From an uncultured Stomatobaculum sp. (GTDB lineage Bacteria > Bacillota > Clostridia > Lachnospirales > Lachnospiraceae): 64,000 nt of DNA. This document shows, in pieces, positions 58,573 through 64,000 of the stretch. The stretch spans positions 79,787-143,786 of the forward strand of contig NZ_CALEYG010000029.1 of assembly GCF_937924975.1 (NCBI RefSeq). Reading direction: 5' to 3'. Position 1 is the stretch's first letter; every line of letters starts with the position of its first letter. Both the position numbers and the translations under genes were made by a program. Below the pieces are notes generated by a model. It was not told the origin of the DNA, did no database searches, and was given only the letters and a program-made list of their open reading frames with translations.

Positions 58573-58601
58573 TTGGCTTTGCGGGGGAGAAAAGCTAAAA
58601 T
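58573..58601 (+). promoter_or_regulatory. Promoter of the secreted protein/BspA/VWA/ATPase operon
   Basis: TTGGCT (58573-58578), 17-bp spacer, TAAAAT (58596-58601), 23 bases before the ATG at 58624. Confidence 0.7.
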
Positions 58602-58623
58602 AGAATCAGCGGAGGATAGGACG

Positions 58624-59418
58624 ATGAAAGTCAGACGAGCGATTACTTTTTTGGCGGCAGCGGCAATTCTTGTGACCGCGCTCCCGCAGGCAGCGGAGGC
58701 TGCGACCATAACCCGCGGCAAGAGAACCGTGGCATCCGACAAGGTTTTTGTGCCGGATCGCTATCGCGTCAATGCGCGGAGCGAAAAGGCGGCGGCGAAT
58801 CAGAACCTGTCACAGTTTGTGGGAACCGGGAGCGGCACAAACGGCGCGGGGACCTTTTCCTACGAGGCTTTGACCGAGGCCTATCGGAACAGAGCGCCGT
58901 TTTTAAAGAGCAGACAGGACGACAACGGGCGACCGCTGACGGTCGTTTCGGACTGCGGAAGCTACTATGCGCTCGACTTTGTCTCGCTCTACGCGGCGGT
59001 CAAATACAATGCGGAGGCGGTTGAGAGCCTGGCGGTCGGCGATACGTTCCCGCTCGACGGAAAGAGCTATGTGCTCACGGCAGTGCGGGAGGACGGTACG
59101 CGGGTCTTTTCTCGGACGGGATTTGCGACCGAAGAAGAGATGTCGCTTCGGCATGTCGCGCCGAAGGGGAAAAAAGCGTATTACATTGCCGATGAGAGCG
59201 CGGCACTCTACTATACCGGCAAGGTGCGAATCAATAAGGATGCGGCGATTCATGCGGGCGACAAGACGCTCACGGCGGAGCAGTACCTGACGGCAGCCGG
59301 AAACGGGCAGAGAGAGGGTTTCCGGGGCGGTTACAACGAAAGAGAACAGTGGATTTCTCTGGACGGCAGCTTCACCCTGGACGCAGCCGGTAATATCGCG
59401 GACTTTACGGAGCGCTGA
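58624..59418 (+). CDS. Secreted protein of unknown function
   Basis: 264 residues from ATG 58624. Signal peptide (AAAAILVTALPQAAEA cleavage near AEAAT). The mature part begins with a polar low-complexity stretch and contains FSYEALTEAYRNRAPFLKSR, then a beta-rich region with repeated short strands (GKSYVLTAVREDGTRVFSRT, YYIADESAALYYTGKVRINK). No membrane anchor or repeats for wall binding. The family was not recognised. It opens an operon with a BspA-like protein and a MoxR/VWA pair. Confidence 0.7.
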   Translation: MKVRRAITFLAAAAILVTALPQAAEAATITRGKRTVASDKVFVPDRYRVNARSEKAAANQNLSQFVGTGSGTNGAGTFSYEALTEAYRNRAPFLKSRQDDNGRPLTVVSDCGSYYALDFVSLYAAVKYNAEAVESLAVGDTFPLDGKSYVLTAVREDGTRVFSRTGFATEEEMSLRHVAPKGKKAYYIADESAALYYTGKVRINKDAAIHAGDKTLTAEQYLTAAGNGQREGFRGGYNEREQWISLDGSFTLDAAGNIADFTER

Positions 59419-59423
59419 GGCGA

Positions 59424-60305
59424 ATGTTTCTCTTTGAGACAGCACCGGACGGCAGCTTAGTGCTCTCGGGAGTGCGGGACGCCGGAGTAGCGCTCACGGT
59501 GCCTGACAGCCGGGACGGTGCGGCTGTCCGTCGCGTCGCGCGCGGGGCTTTTCGGGAGCTTTCCGGCGTTAGAACGCTTGACTTCGCGCCCGGGATTGCG
59601 GAAATCGGCGATTTTGCCTGTTACGGCATGCCGGATCTAATCAGCGTCTCGCTCTCCGAGACGCTGACCGAAGTCGGCGATGCGGTGTTTCGTGCCTGTG
59701 ATGCCCTGCAGAGCGTGCACTACGCCGCGCCGCAGGGCAATTTTTATGCGCTCCGCGCGCTGCTCTCGGAGCCGGAACCGGCGTTTCGCTGCGAACTGAA
59801 ACTCTCTGACGGCGAGGCGGAACTCTACTTTCCGTCATTTCAAAATGAGTTCGATGAAGACACCATGGCGCGCGCGATTCACCCGCGGATTGAGGGCTGC
59901 GGCTACGCCTTCCGGGAGTGTGTGACACGGCGGGAAATCGATTTTTTCCAGTATGACCGCCAGTTTGAACGGGCCGCGGCGGCGGAGCGGGAAGTTGCCT
60001 GCCGCATTGCAATCGGGCGCCTCCGTTCCCCCTATCGGCTCGCCGAAGTGCGGCGCAAAGCGTACAGGGACTATCTCGCGGCCGAGAGCGAGACCGCGGC
60101 AGAGCTCGCCTTCCGGGACTGGGAGGCAAGTCATGACAGGGCACGCCTCATAGCGCTGCTGACTTGGCTCAGGCGAGAGCAACTTCTCTCCGAAGAAGCG
60201 CGGCGCTATGCGCTTCATGAGGCGGGAAAGGCGAAGCTCCCGGAACTCTGCGCCGAACTCATGCAGGGCAGGGAACAAAGGCAGAGCACGGATTTTTCGC
60301 TCTGA
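59424..60305 (+). CDS. BspA-like leucine-rich repeat protein with helical C-terminus
   Basis: 293 residues. The first ~110 residues form BspA/LRR_5 repeats (VARGAFRELSGVRTLDFAPG, IAEIGDFACYGMPDLISVSL, LTEVGDAVFRACDALQSVHY). The rest is helical and Arg/Glu-rich (RREIDFFQYDRQFERAAAAE). There is no signal peptide, so despite LRR_5 repeats, usually seen in surface proteins, this one appears cytoplasmic. Six bases after the secreted protein gene and 13 bases before the VWA gene. Confidence 0.75.
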   Translation: MFLFETAPDGSLVLSGVRDAGVALTVPDSRDGAAVRRVARGAFRELSGVRTLDFAPGIAEIGDFACYGMPDLISVSLSETLTEVGDAVFRACDALQSVHYAAPQGNFYALRALLSEPEPAFRCELKLSDGEAELYFPSFQNEFDEDTMARAIHPRIEGCGYAFRECVTRREIDFFQYDRQFERAAAAEREVACRIAIGRLRSPYRLAEVRRKAYRDYLAAESETAAELAFRDWEASHDRARLIALLTWLRREQLLSEEARRYALHEAGKAKLPELCAELMQGREQRQSTDFSL

Positions 60306-60318
60306 GAGAGGAGGAGAC

Positions 60319-61635
60319 ATGAGCGGCAATCGCGAAGCGCTTACGGCGGCAGGCGAAAAGATATGGAATTATACCGTCACGGAATTGAGCCTCGCGCTGC
60401 CGTTTCTTCGCAGTGCCTTCTTTCTGCTTCGCCCGCAGATGGATCTGCGCATTCAAAATATAGGAACGGACGGAAGTGCGGTCGCCTACCAGCCGCGCTA
60501 CCTGTTGCAGTGCTTTGTCGACAATCCGAGGGCGCTACGGCGGACCTGCTTTCACCTCTTTTTGCATTGCATCTTCCGCCATGTCTACCATGTGCCGGCG
60601 GCTGCGGCGGACAGGGAAAACTGGGACCTCGCGGCGGATGTCGCGGTCGAGTACCTCGCGGACTCTCTGGATGAAGACATCCTAAGAGAGACAGAGAGCG
60701 ATACGCGGCGCGCCTGGTATGAGCGCTTTCTTGCGGAGAGCCGCATCATGACAGCGGAGCGCATCTACCGCAGTTTACAGGGCATGGACTTAAGTTACGA
60801 CGAGCGGGAAGAACTTCGGAAAACCTTTTGGCGTTGCGACCACAGTCTCTGGAAAAATCCGGAGACCAAGCCGCCGAAGACAGAGGAAAAGTCTCTGCCG
60901 GCCGAGGAGAAGCGCTGGGAGGATGCGGCGGAACATGTCGAAAAAATGCTCCTTGCCGCCGGAAAAGAGGCGGGCAAGGGCGCGGAGAGCTTTCTCCGCA
61001 CCCTTCGCGTGCAGGGAGAAGCGCGGCTCTCCTACGGGGAAATCCTGCGCCGCTTTGCGGTTGAGCGGGAGGTTATGGAGATCGACCCGGACGCCTTTGA
61101 CTACGGGTTCTACTACTACGGCATGGAGCACTACGGCAATATGCCCCTGATTGAGGAAAACGAGTACCGCGAGGAGCGGCGCATTGCAGCGCTGGTCATC
61201 GCCATCGACACTTCGGCCTCGACCCAGCACGGAGATGTGGAGCAGTTTTTTGCGGAGACTTTGGGTATCTTTCGCGAAGAGCAGGCCTTTTTCCGCGATG
61301 CGAAAATTCATCTGATTCAGTGCGATGAGGCTGTCAGGCAGGACAGGCGCTGCCATAGCCTCGGCGAACTTGAGGCCGCGCGGGACAGCCTGCAGCTATC
61401 GGGCGGCGGCGGCACGGATTTTCGTCCGCTGTTTCGCTATCTGGAGGAACTGACGGCACAGGGGGCCTTGTCGGGGCTTCGCGGTGTATTTTATTTTACG
61501 GACGGAGAGGGACAGTTTCCGGAACGGGCAACCCCCTACCAGACCGTCTTTGTATTTCCGGGGCGCGAGGAGAGCGTGGAACAACGTGTTCCCGCCTGGG
61601 CGCTCAAGGCATATCTGGAGGAGAAGAAGGCGTGA
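60319..61635 (+). CDS. DUF2201/VWA-type protein with metallopeptidase-like N-terminus
   Basis: 438 residues from ATG 60319 (GAGGAGG just upstream). The N-terminal domain has a histidine-rich helix CFHLFLHCIFRHVYHVPA resembling the putative metallopeptidase domain of DUF2201; the C-terminal VWA-like domain has the MIDAS motif IAIDTSAST and SGGGGTDFRPLF. Proteins of this type work with MoxR-family AAA ATPases as chaperone or metal-insertion pairs. The partner ATPase follows with a four-base overlap. Confidence 0.88.
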   Translation: MSGNREALTAAGEKIWNYTVTELSLALPFLRSAFFLLRPQMDLRIQNIGTDGSAVAYQPRYLLQCFVDNPRALRRTCFHLFLHCIFRHVYHVPAAAADRENWDLAADVAVEYLADSLDEDILRETESDTRRAWYERFLAESRIMTAERIYRSLQGMDLSYDEREELRKTFWRCDHSLWKNPETKPPKTEEKSLPAEEKRWEDAAEHVEKMLLAAGKEAGKGAESFLRTLRVQGEARLSYGEILRRFAVEREVMEIDPDAFDYGFYYYGMEHYGNMPLIEENEYREERRIAALVIAIDTSASTQHGDVEQFFAETLGIFREEQAFFRDAKIHLIQCDEAVRQDRRCHSLGELEAARDSLQLSGGGGTDFRPLFRYLEELTAQGALSGLRGVFYFTDGEGQFPERATPYQTVFVFPGREESVEQRVPAWALKAYLEEKKA

Positions 61636-63128
61636 ACATTCAAGAGGCAAAAGAGGAAATTTCCCGCGCAATCGATGCCTATTTGTGGAAGGATGAGAGC
61701 GGGCACTATCGGATTCCCAGGGAGCGGCAGCGCCCCCTTCTCCTGATGGGCGCACCCGGCGTCGGCAAGACTGCGATTATGCGCCAGCTCGCCGAGGAGA
61801 AGGGACTCGCGCTCGTCTCCTATACCATTTCTCATCACACGCGCCAGAGCGCCATCGGCCTTCCGGTTGTGACCGAGCAGTTTTTTGACGGCAGACCGCA
61901 AAAGACCACAAACTACACGATGAGCGAGATTGTGGCCTCGGTCTATGAGATGATGGAGAAGAGCGGCAAGCGGGAGGGAATTTTATTCCTCGACGAGATC
62001 AACACGGTTTCGGAGACGCTTGCGCCGACCATGTTGCAGTTTCTCCAGTACAAGACCTTCGGTACCCACCGCGTGCCGGACGGCTGGGTCATTGTGACCG
62101 CGGGCAACCCGCCCGAGTATAACCGCGCGGTGCGAGACTTTGACGTGGTGACCAAGGATCGCGTGCGCGAACTTCGCGTGACGGCGGATTTTGCGGTCTG
62201 GAAGCACTACGCCTTAGAGCGCGGCATGCACGGCGCGGTTCTCGCCTTCCTGGAACTTGAGCCCGAGGCTTTCTTCTTTGTGCGCGCGGGCGAGACGGGC
62301 AAGCGCTTTGTGACTGCGCGCGGCTGGGAGGATCTCTCGGATTCGCTGAAGGCCTATGAGGCGCTTCAACTCGACGTGAGCGGAGATTTCACCGCTTCCT
62401 TTTTGCAGGATGCGGAAATCGCGGATAAGTTTTACCGCTATTACCTGCTGTATCGGAAGTACGCAGCGCTCTACGATATTGCGGGCATTCTCTGCGGCAG
62501 GGAGAAGGCGGATGCCGCAAGGCTCAAAAAGACCGGTTTTGATGAGAAGCTCAGCTTTATTGCGCTGCTCTCTTCGGCAATCGGGGAGCGCGTCCGGAAG
62601 TGGCAGGAGGACTTCCGGGTGCAGCAAGAGGTCTTTCGTATTCTGAAAGAAATCCGGGACGCAGAGGCAGTGGGGCAGACAGCCGTCACAGAGGCACTCC
62701 GGGAGGCATGCTTTGCGGCCGAGCAGCGATTATTGCGGGAGCAGGCGGCCGAGGCGCTGTCGCCGTCGCGGGAGCGGCAGCTCACGGAAGTTGTCACAAG
62801 GCTCCGGCACTATGAGACCTTGGCGGATGCGGCAGAGCCGAAAGATGCCTTTGCCGCGCTGCGCACAGCTTTTACGGCCGACGAAGCGGCCAGAAAGCAG
62901 CGCGAGGCAGAGACCGGAGAGGCACTGTCGCGCTCGCTCCGTTTTATGGCGGAGGGCTTCGGCGAGGGACAGGAGCTTGCACTCTTCCTGACCGAACTCA
63001 ACGAAAACAGCGCGGTGCTCGCCTTTGCGGATGAGACAGGTCACGCGGACTATGCGCGCTACAATCAGCTCTTACTGCTCAGAGATCGCAGAGAGACTTT
63101 AAAAGAGGAGGTTATGCAGTTCTTATGA
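61632..63128 (+). CDS. MoxR-type AAA+ ATPase
   Basis: 498 residues from GTG 61632 overlapping the preceding stop. Walker A LLMGAPGVGKTAIM, Walker B GILFLDEINTVSE, sensor/arginine-finger region GWVIVTAGNPPEYNRAV. The second half is helical, longer than plain MoxR (about 330), and Glu/Ala-rich (~330-480), probably a substrate- or partner-binding arm. Together with the VWA protein it probably remodels or activates a client complex; the client is unknown. Confidence 0.9.
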   Translation: MNIQEAKEEISRAIDAYLWKDESGHYRIPRERQRPLLLMGAPGVGKTAIMRQLAEEKGLALVSYTISHHTRQSAIGLPVVTEQFFDGRPQKTTNYTMSEIVASVYEMMEKSGKREGILFLDEINTVSETLAPTMLQFLQYKTFGTHRVPDGWVIVTAGNPPEYNRAVRDFDVVTKDRVRELRVTADFAVWKHYALERGMHGAVLAFLELEPEAFFFVRAGETGKRFVTARGWEDLSDSLKAYEALQLDVSGDFTASFLQDAEIADKFYRYYLLYRKYAALYDIAGILCGREKADAARLKKTGFDEKLSFIALLSSAIGERVRKWQEDFRVQQEVFRILKEIRDAEAVGQTAVTEALREACFAAEQRLLREQAAEALSPSRERQLTEVVTRLRHYETLADAAEPKDAFAALRTAFTADEAARKQREAETGEALSRSLRFMAEGFGEGQELALFLTELNENSAVLAFADETGHADYARYNQLLLLRDRRETLKEEVMQFL

Positions 63129-63586
63129 GATTTGTACTGCAATGTGTGAGTCAGGCGTCCTGCACGGTCGAGGGGCGCGTGACCGGCGCAATCGAAAGAG
63201 GGTATCTCATTCTGGTCGGCATCTCGGACAGCGACACCGAGGAGACCGCCGACCGCATGCTAAGGAAAGTGGCGGGACTTCGCATCTTCCCCGATGAGAA
63301 CGGCAAGACAAATTTAAGTCTCGCGGAGATCGGGGGCAGCGTACTCTTAATCTCGCAGTTTACGCTCTATGCGGATTGCCGGAAGGGAAATCGCCCCTCA
63401 TTTGTGAAGGCGGGTAAGCCCGAACACGCGGAGCGACTCTATCGCTATCTTCTCGACACTTGCCGCAGGGAAGGGATCGGCAAGACGGTGGAAGAGGGCG
63501 TATTCGGCGCGGACATGAAAATTGCGCTTGTGAACGAAGGACCGTTTACGCTGGTGCTCGATTCGGAGGAACTGCTCCGCAAATAA
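63125..63586 (+). CDS. dtd: D-aminoacyl-tRNA deacylase
   Basis: 153 residues, start overlapping the ATPase stop (ATGA). Hydrolyses D-aminoacyl-tRNA. Motifs: SQASCTVEGRVTGAI, SQFTLYADCRKGNRPSF and the catalytic NEGPFTLVLDSEE (usually NxGPxT, intact). The coupling to the MoxR gene is probably only operon organisation. Confidence 0.95.
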   Translation: MRFVLQCVSQASCTVEGRVTGAIERGYLILVGISDSDTEETADRMLRKVAGLRIFPDENGKTNLSLAEIGGSVLLISQFTLYADCRKGNRPSFVKAGKPEHAERLYRYLLDTCRREGIGKTVEEGVFGADMKIALVNEGPFTLVLDSEELLRK

Positions 63587-63596
63587 AAAGTATTTG

Positions 63597-64000
63597 CTAG
63601 ATTGCAAGATCAAGTAGGACAGTCTGAAATAATTCCTCCGGCGAACTGTAGTGAAAGGACTTTCGGGGGAGTTGATTGATCCAGTTCTGTATCTCTTGTA
63701 TCTTCTCATCCGCAATGTCATCAAAAGAACGGCCCTTTTGCAAGAACCGACGAATCAAGGAGTTCTGCTTTTCGTTTAGTCCGCGTTCGTAGGCGGAGTA
63801 CGGATGGGCATAATATATGGGGATCGTGGGAAGCAACTGTGGCAGTGAAGCAAATTCACTGCCATTATCACTTGTGATGGAGCGAAAAACTTGGCTGAAT
63901 CGTTCTCCGTACAGCTCTCGGAGCTTTTTTAAACCTTGCTCAACCGCCTGTGTGCTTCTACCGGGTATCTTTATAATGTGTCGAAATCTTGTGGTTCGCT
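63597..64000 (-). mobile_element. IS30-family transposase, C-terminal part (cut by window edge)
   Basis: The minus strand reads in one open frame from the window edge: IKIPGRSTQAVEQGLKKLRE, VFRSITSDNGSEFA (DDE Asp), YYAHPYSAYERGLNEKQNSL (with the final Glu), IRRFLQKGRSFDDIADEKIQ and NWINQLPRKSFHYSSPEELF. These are the RNase H-like catalytic core and the C-terminus of IS30 transposases, ending at 63597, ten bases after dtd. The N-terminus lies to the right. Confidence 0.93.

Overview
The window is a chromosomal segment of a low-GC-phylum but fairly GC-rich Firmicute, most likely an anaerobic member of the Lachnospiraceae (inference). Pointers are RNase Y next to recA-recX, bactofilin next to an NlpC/P60 hydrolase, a serC-serA-DUF1015 operon, a malolactic-type enzyme with an AEC permease, several secreted proteins with glucan/choline-binding-type repeats, strong AGGAGG ribosome binding sites and TTGACA/TATAAT promoters. 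No rRNA or CRISPR array is present; one tRNA (Pro-UGG) was found.

Layout. 0-7.1 kb: a LysR regulator fragment divergent from a MetE-like methyltransferase, then a four-gene operon (small acidic protein, membrane-anchored protein, 841-residue lipase-like protein with a long helical C-terminus, orphan OppA-like lipoprotein) that ends exactly at a second copy of the 3' end of the MetE-like gene. 7.3-13.3 kb: malolactic/malic enzyme with malate permease, a LURP-one-like protein, a DUF1858-like protein, a lipoprotein and an M42 peptidase. 13.4-19.7 kb is an accessory region with lower GC at its start: a GntR(YtrA)-ABC operon with a perfect inverted-repeat operator, an IS200-type remnant fused to a macrodomain gene remnant, a WYL regulator-VOC-GyrI-like-TfoX-like operon, and a decayed HTH regulator. 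19.7-27.4 kb: CbrC-like protein, DNA alkyltransferase, lipoprotein, recA (with a LexA-type box)-recX, rny, and a secreted repeat protein. 27.5-37.7 kb: leuB-ilvD-ilvB, serC-serA-DUF1015-HAAS-bactofilin-NlpC/P60. 37.8-41.7 kb: two further NlpC/P60 proteins, an rRNA methyltransferase, an ITPase, tRNA-Pro.

41.7-46.8 kb is the most unusual metabolic locus: an IclR regulator divergent from an Nramp-related transporter that lacks the usual metal-site motifs, an agmatinase-fold hydrolase in which one bridging metal ligand is replaced by Cys, and a LanC-like protein, with no lanthipeptide precursor in sight. 47-50.5 kb: a Mn/Zn-type ABC uptake operon (mntABCD/troABCD type) behind a 16-bp palindrome. 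50.4-64 kb: DUF1275 membrane protein, secreted repeat protein, VOC protein, glmS, two tandem LeuCD-type isomerase pairs with tcdA, a secreted protein, a BspA-like/DUF2201/MoxR-type ATPase operon ending in dtd, and a partial IS30 transposase at the right edge.

The best candidates for undescribed biology are the lipase-like operon between the direct repeats (possible type VII effector with reversed domain order) and the Nramp-ureohydrolase-LanC locus. Both are inferences from sequence reading, not from database searches.
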